Source: Geodermatophilus amargosae
GTDB lineage: Bacteria > Actinomycetota > Actinomycetes > Mycobacteriales > Geodermatophilaceae
Length of the DNA stretch: 64,000 nt
Direction of reading: 5' to 3'
NCBI RefSeq assembly: GCF_900116515.1
Contig: NZ_FPBA01000014.1
Span: 1 to 64,000 of the forward strand
This document shows, piece after piece, positions 41,368-49,538 of this stretch. A program made the position numbers and the translations under genes. The notes below the pieces were generated by a model. That model was not told the origin of the DNA. It saw only the letters and a list, made by a program, of their open reading frames with translations, and did no database searches. Position 1 is the first letter of the stretch. The number at the start of each line of letters is the position of its first letter.

Positions 41368-43377
41368 ATGGGTGCGCACCGGACCCCACCCGCCGCGCGG
41401 GTGCTCGCCTCCGCGCAGGAGGCCAGCGCGCGTCTGGGCCACGAGAACCTCGGCCCGCTGTCCGCGGACCGTGGCTTCCTGCCCACCCGCCCACCGCTGC
41501 TCTGCCTGCCGGAGAGCCACGCCGGATGGGACGAGGCAGCGGCTCGGCTGCCGGCCCTCTTCCGCGACCTCGCCGTCCGCGAGGCGCTGGACCGGCTGCC
41601 CGTGCTGTCCGCCGGCCCGGATGTGCTCCCCGACGCCGCCCTGCAGCGCGCGGCCACGGTGCTGGGTCTCCTCGGCCACGCCTACGTGCACTGCCGCGCG
41701 CCACAGCCCGCCGGCCTCCCCGCGAGCATCGCCGGGCCCTGGGCGGAGGTCCGTCGCCGGCTGGGGCGCTCACCCGAACCCGTGCTGGCCTATCCGGACC
41801 TCATCGTGCACAACTGGCGGTCCACCGACGGTCGGAACGCCCTCCCGCTCGTGTCGGACGACCTCCGCCTGCTCGTGCCGGTCGTCGACGACGAGGAGGA
41901 GCGCGTCTTCTACCTCACGCAGGTCGAGATCCTGGCGCGCTGTGCGCCGCTCGTCGGAGCGGTCGTCGACGCCCAGGCGGCAGTGCTCGACGACGACGCC
42001 GAGGCGCTGCGCGATGCGCTCGACACGGTCGCGGCCGTGCTGGGGACCGCGACCCGGGCGCTGCGGCTCATCGATCCGCGCCCCGGCGGCCGCACCCACG
42101 TCGACCCGGTCGTCTGGGCGAAGACGGTGGCCCCGCTCGCGGTGCCCTTCGCCGCCGGCGTCCTCGGGCCGAGCGGCACGGCGTCCCCGGTCTTCAACCT
42201 GCTCGACGCCTTCCTCGGCAGGCGGCGACACGACAGCCAGCTGGGCCGGGAGATCCTGCTCCACCGTCGCAGCTACCCGCCGCACTGGCGCCGGTTCCTG
42301 GACGCCGTCGAGGAGGTCCCGGTGCCCGGGTACCTCGCCTCGCGGTCCCGGCCGGACCTCGTGGCCTCGTTCGAGGCGGCACGGGAGGCGTACGCCGGGA
42401 CGGACGGCTTCCTCGGCCGGCACCGGCGCAGGGTCTCGGGGTACCTCGCCGTCGCCTTCATGGTCGGGCGGGGCCTGACCATCGGCGGCTTCGCGGGGTC
42501 GCCACGGGAGCTGACCTGGCAGACGGTCGACAGCGCCCTCACCGGGTCCCGCGGCGAGCGGGGCTCCGGGCGGGTAGTTCGTCCTCCGGTCGGCAGGCCC
42601 GTGCGCCCGACCGGCCGGGGGATCTCGGTGGCCGACCTCGCCGAGCACAACGACGGCGAGCACGGCTGGTGGGTCGCCATCGACGGCCGAGTACACGACG
42701 TGACCGGGTTCCTGCGCCGCCACCCCGGCGGACCGGCGGTGCTGCGGGCGCACGCCGGGCTCGACGCCACGAGTGCCTTCGGCCGTGCGCACACCGACGG
42801 CCAGGGGCTGCGGAACGTCCTCGGGACCACCGACATCGGGCCGCTGACGCGCCCCGTCCTGGTCCGGGCCCGGGCACTGCACGACGCCTGGGCCGGCGCC
42901 CTCACCGGCCTCGTCCACCTGCAGAACGCCTTCCGGCTGGACCGCTCGTTCGGGCGTGGCACCGACCTGTGCGTGGCCGACGGCGATCGGCCCTCCGCAC
43001 TGCAGGCCGACCGGGCCGCGGACGCCGCGGCGCGCTTCGCGGACGAGTACCTGCCGCAGTTCGCCGCCGACGTCCTCGCCCCCCTGGCCGGGCTGGTGCT
43101 GCGCGAGCGGCAGGTGCCCCTCGGCGGGATCCGGGCCCTCCCGGGTCGGCAGGGGCCGGGGTTGCGACCGGACTGCCCGGTCCGGTGCCGGCTGGACCTC
43201 GTGGAGCGGCGGATCGCCGCCGCCAAGGCGCTGCTCGTCGCCGGCGCCCGGTGCTTCGACACCTGGGGCGAGGCCGTCCTCGACCGGGGTGACCTGTGGC
43301 GGCTGGCCGCGGAGGCGGTCCCGCCGTGCGCCGGCGCGGCGACCGTCGCCGTGCACCGGGCGCGGCCCGCGTGCTGA
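41368..43377 (+). CDS. Indoleamine 2,3-dioxygenase-like heme protein fused to cytochrome b5
   Basis: A 669-aa protein. Residues about 1-410 resemble the helical IDO/TDO superfamily: FLPTRPPLLCLPESHAGWDE, LGLLGHAYVHCRAP and GRHRRRVSGYLAVAFMVGRG with LTIGGFAGSPRELTWQTVDS. Conserved His residues in these blocks are candidates for heme ligation. Residues about 425-500 are a cytochrome b5 domain (DVTGFLRRHPGGPAVLRAHA, heme ligands His452 and His475). A helical ~150-aa region with several cysteines follows. ATG 41368 has CGAGGAG upstream. A fused electron carrier suggests self-sufficient reduction of the dioxygenase heme; substrate indole or tryptophan is only inferred. A 17-bp hairpin ends the gene. 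Confidence 0.7.
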   Translation: MGAHRTPPAARVLASAQEASARLGHENLGPLSADRGFLPTRPPLLCLPESHAGWDEAAARLPALFRDLAVREALDRLPVLSAGPDVLPDAALQRAATVLGLLGHAYVHCRAPQPAGLPASIAGPWAEVRRRLGRSPEPVLAYPDLIVHNWRSTDGRNALPLVSDDLRLLVPVVDDEEERVFYLTQVEILARCAPLVGAVVDAQAAVLDDDAEALRDALDTVAAVLGTATRALRLIDPRPGGRTHVDPVVWAKTVAPLAVPFAAGVLGPSGTASPVFNLLDAFLGRRRHDSQLGREILLHRRSYPPHWRRFLDAVEEVPVPGYLASRSRPDLVASFEAAREAYAGTDGFLGRHRRRVSGYLAVAFMVGRGLTIGGFAGSPRELTWQTVDSALTGSRGERGSGRVVRPPVGRPVRPTGRGISVADLAEHNDGEHGWWVAIDGRVHDVTGFLRRHPGGPAVLRAHAGLDATSAFGRAHTDGQGLRNVLGTTDIGPLTRPVLVRARALHDAWAGALTGLVHLQNAFRLDRSFGRGTDLCVADGDRPSALQADRAADAAARFADEYLPQFAADVLAPLAGLVLRERQVPLGGIRALPGRQGPGLRPDCPVRCRLDLVERRIAAAKALLVAGARCFDTWGEAVLDRGDLWRLAAEAVPPCAGAATVAVHRARPAC

Positions 43378-43418
43378 GGACCGGTCTCCCGGTAGCGGGT
43401 CCCGGGAGACCGGTCCTC
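43376..43418. terminator. Bidirectional hairpin terminator
   Basis: GAGGACCGGTCTCCCGG (43376-43392) pairs perfectly with CCGGGAGACCGGTCCTC (43402-43418), giving a 17-bp stem with a 9-base loop. It starts on the stop codon of the dioxygenase fusion and ends 15 bp before the 3' end of the convergent subtilase gene, so it can serve both. Confidence 0.88.
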
Positions 43419-43433
43419 GGAGGGGTCGAGGGC

Positions 43434-44846
43434 TCAGACGGGCAGGATCCGCAGGGGGACGCCGTAGCCGTCCAGGGTGGGCGCCCCGTTCTCGGTCTCG
43501 GAGTGCTTGCGCGCCTCGTCGAGGAGGGTGTCGAGCGCCTCCCGGGCCGTCGCCGCCCGCCCGTCCCGCACCATCTGGACCACCGCGCCCGCCACCTGGG
43601 GTGCCGCGAAGGAGGTCCCGCTCCAGGTGGCCCACGAGTTGGGCCCGAAGGTGTCCGGGTCGAGCAGGTCCGATGCCGGCGCCTCCCGGCCGACCACGTA
43701 CGTCGAGACCACGCCCTGGCCCAGGGTGGAGCAGGTCACCCAGTCGCCGTGCGTGGACCACTCTGCGCCGACGACCTGACGCTCGTCCGCGTCGTCCAGG
43801 CGCAGCGCGGCCACGGAGACCACGTGCCGCTCGAACCCGGGGACGGCGGAGAAGGCCGCGGGCCAGCACGGGTTGCGGTCGCCGTAGTTGCCGGCGGCGC
43901 AGACGACGAGCAGGTGACGGCCCTCCGCCTCGGCGATCGCGATCGCCGTGCGGAGCGCCTCCTCGATCGCGAGCGGCGGCCGGTCGCCCGCCGTGAGGAA
44001 GCCCAGGGACAGGTTGACGACCTCCGCGCCGTCCTGCGCCGCGCGGACGATCTCCCGCGCGACGTCCACCTCGTCGCCGTCACCTTCGGTGTTGAGCGCG
44101 CGCAGCACGAGCACGTCCGCTCCGGGCGCGACCTGTTGCACGATGCCGGCGGCGAAGGTGCCGTGTCCCGCCGCGCGGTCGAGATAGGCGTCCGCCGGGA
44201 CGACGTCGAGCGGGTCGAGGTTGTCGGTACGGGCGAGCCCGCTCAGCCAGCCGTCGGCGCGCTGCTCGGCGCTCACCCCGTTGTCGATGACCGCGATGCG
44301 CGGGCCGCCCTGCTCCGCCTCCGCGGGAGGGAAGTCCCACAGGCCGGTCCCGCCCGGCCCGGAGGGCTCCGGGCCACCTGCGGCCTTCCGGATGGCACCG
44401 AGCAGGGAGACGTGACTGGGCGCTGCCCGGTCGCCGGCCACGGCCCGGGCCACGGCTCCGGATGCGCGCAGGCTCCGTGCGCCCGCGCCGACGGTCGTGA
44501 GCACGCGGAGTCCGTCGAGCCCGGGGACGGACACCGTCTGCGGCGCGTAGTACCGGGCCTGGAGCTCAGCGACGACCCGAGGGACGTCGTCACGGCGCAC
44601 GACCAGCCGGTTCGGGGTGACGGCGATCCCGTCCTCGTCGAGCTGGATCCGCGCCGGCCCGAGTCCGCTGCTGCGCTCCTGCAGGTCGGTGAGCGCACCC
44701 ACCCGGTCCGCCCGACGCGCGTCCTCGGTGGCCGTGTCGGCGAGCCAGGCGGCGATCTGCTCCCTGACCGCGAGGCGCTGGGCGTCGATCTGTTCCCGGG
44801 AACGCCGTTCCGGGGGAACCGGCCGGAACTGGTGGGCATCCGCCAT
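43434..44846 (-). CDS. Cytosolic S8 (subtilisin-like) serine peptidase of the CHAT module
   Basis: A 470-aa subtilase. The catalytic triad is Asp188 (IAVIDNG), His228 (AAGHGTFAAG) and Ser412 (SGTSFAAPQVAG), with the oxyanion Asn320 in CAAGNYG. Residues 1-180 form a helical then beta-rich N-terminal region that is not an I9 propeptide in any obvious way, and there is no signal peptide, so the enzyme should be intracellular. AGGAGGAG lies a few bases before ATG 44846. It diverges from the TPR-CHAT protease gene across only 47 bp, which implies joint control. S8-CHAT pairs are known in actinobacterial conflict and signalling gene neighbourhoods. Its likely partner or substrate is the CHAT protein, by inference. 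Confidence 0.88.
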   Translation of the reverse strand: MADAHQFRPVPPERRSREQIDAQRLAVREQIAAWLADTATEDARRADRVGALTDLQERSSGLGPARIQLDEDGIAVTPNRLVVRRDDVPRVVAELQARYYAPQTVSVPGLDGLRVLTTVGAGARSLRASGAVARAVAGDRAAPSHVSLLGAIRKAAGGPEPSGPGGTGLWDFPPAEAEQGGPRIAVIDNGVSAEQRADGWLSGLARTDNLDPLDVVPADAYLDRAAGHGTFAAGIVQQVAPGADVLVLRALNTEGDGDEVDVAREIVRAAQDGAEVVNLSLGFLTAGDRPPLAIEEALRTAIAIAEAEGRHLLVVCAAGNYGDRNPCWPAAFSAVPGFERHVVSVAALRLDDADERQVVGAEWSTHGDWVTCSTLGQGVVSTYVVGREAPASDLLDPDTFGPNSWATWSGTSFAAPQVAGAVVQMVRDGRAATAREALDTLLDEARKHSETENGAPTLDGYGVPLRILPV

Positions 44847-44893
44847 CGGAAATCTCCTCCTCGATGTGCCGGGTCCGGAGCAGAATCGTCCCG
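44847..44893. promoter_or_regulatory. 47-bp divergent promoter region of the subtilase-CHAT module
   Basis: Only 47 bases separate the starts of the S8 peptidase (leftward) and the CHAT protein (rightward). Both promoters, if separate, must overlap the opposite gene. No palindrome is obvious. The gap has lower GC than its surroundings (GGAAATCTCC, AGCAGAATCG). Confidence 0.5.
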
Positions 44894-47521
44894 ATGACCG
44901 GCGTCACACGGGAAGAGCCGAGCGGCTCCCTCCTGATACGCGCGCAGCAGGCCTACGACGGGGTCGTCGGGGACCCGCGGCGCTTCGACCGGGCCGCGGC
45001 CGACGTCGTCGAGGCGGCCCGCAGCGCCGCTGACCGCGAGGCGCTGGTGGTCGGCCTGCGGGCGGTGGCCTGGGCGGCTCGGGCCCGGCGGGAGAACCGG
45101 CAGGCCCTGCGGCTGCTCGACGAGGCGGTCCGGCTGGCCCGGCGGGCCGGGCTCGCCCACCGGCTCGCCGAGCTGCACGTCACGCGGGCGGCGGTCGCCC
45201 TCGAGCTCGGTCAGGTCGCCGTCGCGCTGCGCGACCTGGACCGGGCCGTGGCCGGCGACGGCCGGGCGGTCCCCGAGGCCGAGTTCATGCGCGCCGTGCT
45301 GCTGCACAACCTCGGGCGGCTGGAGCCGGCGGCCGCGTCCTACCGCCGCGTCGTCGCCGACCCGGCCGCGACGCTGGACAACCGGGGGAGCGCGGCCAAC
45401 AACCTCGCCCTGGTGGCCGCCTCCCGGGGACGGTTCGACGAGAGCCTGCGGCACCTCGACCGCGCCGAGGAGCTCGCCGCCGGGATCGGGCCCTCGATGT
45501 ACGCGTTCGTGGCACACAACCGCGGGCTCGTCCTGGCCCAGAGCGGACGGCTCGCGGAGGCGCTGTCCCAGCTCGACCGCGCGACGGAGCTGTTCACCGA
45601 GACCGGCGTGCCGCTGGGCGAGTACCACATGGAGTACGCCGACGTCCTCGCCGAGCTGCGGCTGCTGCCGGAGGCGCGGGACCTGGCCGGTCGCGCCGCG
45701 GCCGACCTCGACGCCCAGGGCGTCCTGCTCCTCGCCGCCGAGGCCCGGCTGACCGTGGCGCAGACCGCGCTGCTCGCCGGGGACGCCGGGGCGGCGCGGT
45801 TCGCCGCCGACGAGGCCGAGCGGCTGTTCCGCCGGCAGCGCCGCACCGCCTGGGCTGCCCGGGCCACCGTGCTCGCCGCCGAGGCAGCCCTCCTCGACGG
45901 GACCGCCGACGTGCAGATGGTGCGGCGCGCGGCGCGGGCCGCCGGGTACCTCGACCGGTCGGGCACGCCGTCGGTCGCGGCGGCCGCGCACCTGGCCGCC
46001 GGCCGGCTGGCCGCGCGGCTGGGGCGCCCCCGGGTCGCCCGGCGCTGCCTGGAGACGGCGCGGGACCGCAGTCGGCGGGGTCCGGTGCTGCTGCGCCTGC
46101 GCGGGCACCTCGCCGCCGCCTCCGCCGAGCGGCTGGCCGGCCGGGACGACGCCGCCCTGCGGCACTGCCGTGCCGGGCTCGCCGACCTGGCCCGGCACCG
46201 CGCCGCGCTCGGGTCCACGGAGCTCCGGGCGCTCGCCTCCGGGCACGGGGTGGAGCTCGGCCGCCTCGGGCTCGAGACGCTGCTGCACACCGGCTCCCCG
46301 CTGCGGGTGCTGGGCTGGATGGAGCAGACCCGCGCCGCGGCCCTGCTGAGCGTCGAGCCGCCGGCGTCCGACGGGCTGCAGGACGAGCTCGCCGAGCTCC
46401 GGCTCGTCCATGCCGAGCTGGCCCAGGCGCTGCGCGACACCGGCGAGGAGCCGGCGGAGCTGCGCGCCCGCCAGACCGCCGCGGAGGCCCGCCTGCGGCG
46501 CAGCACGTGGCAGCGGTCCGGGTCGGGGGCCGGCCGGGCACCCGTGTGCACGCCCGGCGAGCTGCGCCGACGGCTCGACGGCCGCGCGCTGGCGTCGTTC
46601 GCCACGGTGGGGGACGAGCTCGTCGCCGTCGTGCTGCACGGCCGCCGCAGTCGCCTGGTCCCCCTGGGTCCGGCTCGGGCCGTACGGGCCGAGTGCGACA
46701 GCCTGCTGTTCGCGCTGCGGCGCCTCGTCCGCCCCGGCCGGGCGGCCGCGGTCGCCGCCGCGCGGGCGAGCGCCGACCACGGGCTGCGGCGGCTGGCGGG
46801 ACTACTGCTGCACCCGCTGGAGGTGCCCGCGGACGTGCCGCTGGTCGTCGTGCCAGACGGGCGGACCCACCGCCTGCCCTGGGCGGCGCTGCACGGCGCG
46901 CCGGTGACCACGGCACCGTCGGCCGCGCTGTGGGCACGCACGCGGGCCGCCGCGCCGCGGGACGCCGGTGCGGTGGTGCTCGTGGCCGGCCCCCGGCTCC
47001 CGGGTGCGGTCGCCGAGGTCGAGGCCGTGCGCCGGTGCCACGAGCGGCCGGCCGTCCTGGCCGGAGAGGCGGCCACGGTGGCCGCGACCACCGACGCACT
47101 GGCCGGCGCGGGGCTGGCCCACCTGGCCTGCCACGGTCGGCTGCGCGCGGACAACCCGACCTTCTCCGCCCTGGAGCTGGCCGATGGACGGCTGACCGTG
47201 CACGAGCTCGACCGCCGGGGGATCGCGCCCCGGAGGGTCGTCCTCGCCGCCTGCGACTCCGCCGCCGACGTCGCCTACGCCGGGGACGAACTGCTCGGGT
47301 TCGTCAGCGCCCTCCTGGCGCGGGGGACGACGGGGGTCCTGGCGAGCACGGTCGCCGTCGGCGACGTCGAGTCCGTCGACCTCATGCGGCAGGTGCACTG
47401 CGGGCTGGCCGACGGCCGGACCGTGGCCGACGCGCTGCACGACGCCCGCACCCGGCTGGACACCGCCGACCCGCGCCAGTTCGTCCACTGGTGTGCCTTT
47501 GGCGCCTACGGGGCCGGCTGA
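44894..47521 (+). CDS. TPR-CHAT cysteine peptidase
   Basis: An 875-aa caspase-like protein. Residues about 30-560 are helical repeats, mostly TPR-like (LLHNLGRLEPAAASYRRVVA, NNLALVAASRGRFDESLRHL, AHNRGLVLAQSGRLAEALSQ). Residues about 590-875 are the CHAT domain: VVVPDGRTHRLPWAALHGAP, then the catalytic His747 in AHLACHGRL and Cys787 in VVLAACDSA, and a closing VDLMRQVHCGLADGRTVADA. CHAT peptidases cleave partner proteins when their TPR sensor is engaged. ATG 44894 gives a full first helix. The gene diverges from the S8 peptidase and is followed by a 150-aa protein and a convergent sigma factor, so the four genes make one cassette. The trigger and target are unknown. Confidence 0.9.
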   Translation: MTGVTREEPSGSLLIRAQQAYDGVVGDPRRFDRAAADVVEAARSAADREALVVGLRAVAWAARARRENRQALRLLDEAVRLARRAGLAHRLAELHVTRAAVALELGQVAVALRDLDRAVAGDGRAVPEAEFMRAVLLHNLGRLEPAAASYRRVVADPAATLDNRGSAANNLALVAASRGRFDESLRHLDRAEELAAGIGPSMYAFVAHNRGLVLAQSGRLAEALSQLDRATELFTETGVPLGEYHMEYADVLAELRLLPEARDLAGRAAADLDAQGVLLLAAEARLTVAQTALLAGDAGAARFAADEAERLFRRQRRTAWAARATVLAAEAALLDGTADVQMVRRAARAAGYLDRSGTPSVAAAAHLAAGRLAARLGRPRVARRCLETARDRSRRGPVLLRLRGHLAAASAERLAGRDDAALRHCRAGLADLARHRAALGSTELRALASGHGVELGRLGLETLLHTGSPLRVLGWMEQTRAAALLSVEPPASDGLQDELAELRLVHAELAQALRDTGEEPAELRARQTAAEARLRRSTWQRSGSGAGRAPVCTPGELRRRLDGRALASFATVGDELVAVVLHGRRSRLVPLGPARAVRAECDSLLFALRRLVRPGRAAAVAAARASADHGLRRLAGLLLHPLEVPADVPLVVVPDGRTHRLPWAALHGAPVTTAPSAALWARTRAAAPRDAGAVVLVAGPRLPGAVAEVEAVRRCHERPAVLAGEAATVAATTDALAGAGLAHLACHGRLRADNPTFSALELADGRLTVHELDRRGIAPRRVVLAACDSAADVAYAGDELLGFVSALLARGTTGVLASTVAVGDVESVDLMRQVHCGLADGRTVADALHDARTRLDTADPRQFVHWCAFGAYGAG

Positions 47522-47661
47522 ATCCGGCCGCGCGCGTATCAGGAGCCCGTGCACGGCATCTGATGAGGAGCGGCACCGCCGCGGCCGCTGCTGGCAGCCT
47601 GCCGCGCCGCGGGGCACCATGCCCGTGCAGGACCACTGCGGTGGGCGGGGAGGTGGGGGAG

Positions 47662-48114
47662 ATGACGGCAGCGGGACCGGGTGAGGACGACGACCTGATC
47701 GACGAGCTGCGCGCGGCGGTACGCGCGGCCGGTACCCCCACCGCGGCGATGGCCGACGCCGCCCGCGCCGCCTTCTCGTGGCGGACCGTCGACGCCGAGC
47801 TCGCCGCCCTGATCTCCGATTCGCTCGTCGACGAGCCGGCGGGCGTGCGCGGGAGCTCCACCGGCCCCCGCGACCTGGTCTTCGAGGGCCGGGGGTCGTC
47901 CGTCGAGGTGGCGCGGGACGAGGACTGCCTGGTCGGTCAGCTGGTCCCGGCCGGTCCCGGGCAGGTGTCGCTGCTGCGCCCCGACGGCGAGGTGGACCGC
48001 ACGGACGTCGACGAGTTCGGCCGGTTCCGGTTCGAGCGGTCGGTCACCGGTCCGGCCCGGCTGCGCTGTACGACCTCGTCGGGCGTCCTGGTCACCGAGT
48101 GGGTGCGCTTCTGA
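47662..48114 (+). CDS. Small acidic protein of the CHAT-sigma module
   Basis: A 150-aa protein from ATG 47662 (GGAGGTGGGGG just upstream). The first 70 residues are helical and acidic (DDLIDELRAAVRAAGTPTAA, WRTVDAELAALISDSL). The second half is beta-rich (RDLVFEGRGSSVEVARDED, GQVSLLRPDGEVDRTDVDEF, ARLRCTTSSGVLVTEWVRF) and looks like a transthyretin/carboxypeptidase-regulatory-like fold. It resembles short proteins that I have seen beside ECF sigma factors, where they may act as sensor or anti-sigma-like partners, but the function is unproven. It lies 140 bp after the CHAT gene and 24 bp before the 3' end of the convergent sigma factor. Confidence 0.7.
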   Translation: MTAAGPGEDDDLIDELRAAVRAAGTPTAAMADAARAAFSWRTVDAELAALISDSLVDEPAGVRGSSTGPRDLVFEGRGSSVEVARDEDCLVGQLVPAGPGQVSLLRPDGEVDRTDVDEFGRFRFERSVTGPARLRCTTSSGVLVTEWVRF

Positions 48115-48138
48115 GGCGGGCGCCGCACACCTCGAGCC

Positions 48139-48711
48139 TCACACCTCCAGCAGCGCCTGCACCGCCCGGTGCGACCGGATCCGCGCGATCGCCCGGGCCC
48201 GCGTCGGCCCGATGCTGCCGATCGGCATCCCGAGACGCCGGCCGATCTCCTCATAGGGCAGGGGAGGGTCCTCGATCAGGAGCAGCAGCAGCTCGCGCTG
48301 CCGCTCGGGCAGCTCGGCGAGCGCGGCGAGCAGGGCCTCGTGCCGCTCGCCCTCCAGGAGGGCCCGGTCGGGAGCGGGCGCGGCGTCGTCCGGCCGTCCC
48401 CGGGCGTCGAGGTCGGCGGAGGGGACCGGGCGGTGCCCCCCGGTGACGTGGTGGCACTCGTTGCGGGTGGTGGTCGCGATCCAGCCAGGCAGGGCCCGGG
48501 GCTCCCGGATGGCGCCGAGGTGCTCCACCAGGCGCAGCCACACCGTCTGGACGACGTCCTGCGCCTCCGCGTCCTGCAGCCGGTTCCGGCGCACGATCGA
48601 CAGGACGAGGGGCGTGAACCGCTCGACGAGGCGGTCCCAGGAGGCGGAGTCCCCGTCGAGGGCCCCGGCGACCAGGTCGGAGACGGTGTCCTCGTCCGCA
48701 TCGGGGTCCAC
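48139..48711 (-). CDS. ECF-type RNA polymerase sigma factor
   Basis: A 190-aa sigma-70 family factor with region 2 (SWDRLVERFTPLVLSIVRRN, then DAEAQDVVQTVWLRLVEHL) and region 4 (LAELPERQRELLLLLIEDPP, LPYEEIGRRLGMPIGSIGPT, RARAIARIRSH). There is no region 1.1 or 3, so it is ECF-like. GTG 48711 is the first start before the conserved block. No classical anti-sigma (zinc or membrane-bound) gene is adjacent; the 150-aa protein next door is the only candidate. Its leftward direction places it convergent to the CHAT operon. Sigma factors of this sort commonly control their own neighbourhoods, so it could drive the S8/CHAT promoters. Confidence 0.9.
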   Translation of the reverse strand: MDPDADEDTVSDLVAGALDGDSASWDRLVERFTPLVLSIVRRNRLQDAEAQDVVQTVWLRLVEHLGAIREPRALPGWIATTTRNECHHVTGGHRPVPSADLDARGRPDDAAPAPDRALLEGERHEALLAALAELPERQRELLLLLIEDPPLPYEEIGRRLGMPIGSIGPTRARAIARIRSHRAVQALLEV

Positions 48712-48825
48712 GTACCGTCCCCCTCACGTTCCGGCTGCCGGAGCAGGCCTCAGCGTAGTGACGGGATCACGGACGGCGCGGCGCGATCCCGGACCGACGG
48801 GTCACCGGCCAGCTCGCGGACGGTC

Positions 48826-49152
48826 CACCCTGGATCTGCTGCGCGACACGGCGTCGGTGCTGGGCAACTGCGACGGCACCCACCGGCACGCACAACGGTC
48901 CTCTCGCCGTCTCACCGCCCAGGTGACCGGGGCGCGCACGGTGCTGGGGGAGAACCAGCTGCCGACGATCCGGCTGCACGACCTCCGCCACACCCACGCC
49001 GCGCTGCTGCTGGCCGACGGCGTGCCGGTCAAGGTCGTCTCCGAGCGGCTCGGGAACGCGAACGCCACCATCACGCTCACGGTCTACCAGCACGTGCATC
49101 CCGGCATGGGGCGGCGTCGGCCGACCGCTTCGCCATCCGGCTTCGGGGCTGA
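48826..49152 (+). pseudogene. 3' end of a tyrosine integrase (relic 2), frameshifted
   Basis: The frame reads LLRDTASVLGNCDGTHRHAQ, then TVLGENQLPTIRLHDLRHTH (the HxxR box), LLLADGVPVKVVSERLGNAN and ITLTVYQHVHPGMG, with the catalytic Tyr in VYQHV. Near 49108 the frame is lost, and ASADRFAIRLRG with the stop at 49150-49152 continues in another frame. The N-terminal two thirds of the integrase are missing. A dispersed hairpin repeat follows within 50 bp. Confidence 0.75.
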
Positions 49153-49196
49153 GATGGTCCGCGAAGTGTCGAACGACTGCCACGAGGCCGATCCGG

Positions 49197-49345
49197 CCCC
49201 GACATGGGTGCGCCCCGGGCTTCGGACCTGCAGGAACACCGGGGCGATGCTGTGTCCGAAGGCCGACTCGCTGCATGCGCACACGACGCGACGGCTGGAG
49301 ATGAGCCGTCACCTCGTGTGCGAGGGGGGACGTGGGCGCCGGGAT
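49197..49345 (+). repeat. Dispersed hairpin repeat, copy 2 (fullest copy)
   Basis: First part: CGCCCCGG (49211-49218) and CCGGGGCG (49239-49246) make an 8-bp stem, followed by GATGCTGTGTCCGA and a CGCACACGAC box. Second part: GACGGCTggagatgAGCCGTC is a further hairpin, then CACCTCGTGTGCGAGGGGGG. Copies 1 and 3 contain only the first part; copy 4 contains the second part and the GTGTCCGAGGGG box. It lies directly after integrase relic 2. Confidence 0.6.
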
Positions 49346-49538
49346 GTGGGAGCCGTCCCACCTGAAGTATTCGGGGCGAAGGAGCGCGGTGTACGCGGCT
49401 TCGTGGTCGTCGTCGGAACGTAGCGCGCCGGTCGGACCAGACGAGATCGTCAGAAGCGGTGGCGCCCGCGGCACTCAGCCGTCGAGGAGTCCGTCAGCGC
49501 CCCGTGTGCCGATGGCCGGAGCGCGCGCCGACGTCCTC

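Noticed and set aside
48443-49423. Long rightward frame running from inside the sigma-factor gene through the integrase relic
   Set aside because: The first part is antisense to the sigma factor; only the section from about 48826 has integrase character.
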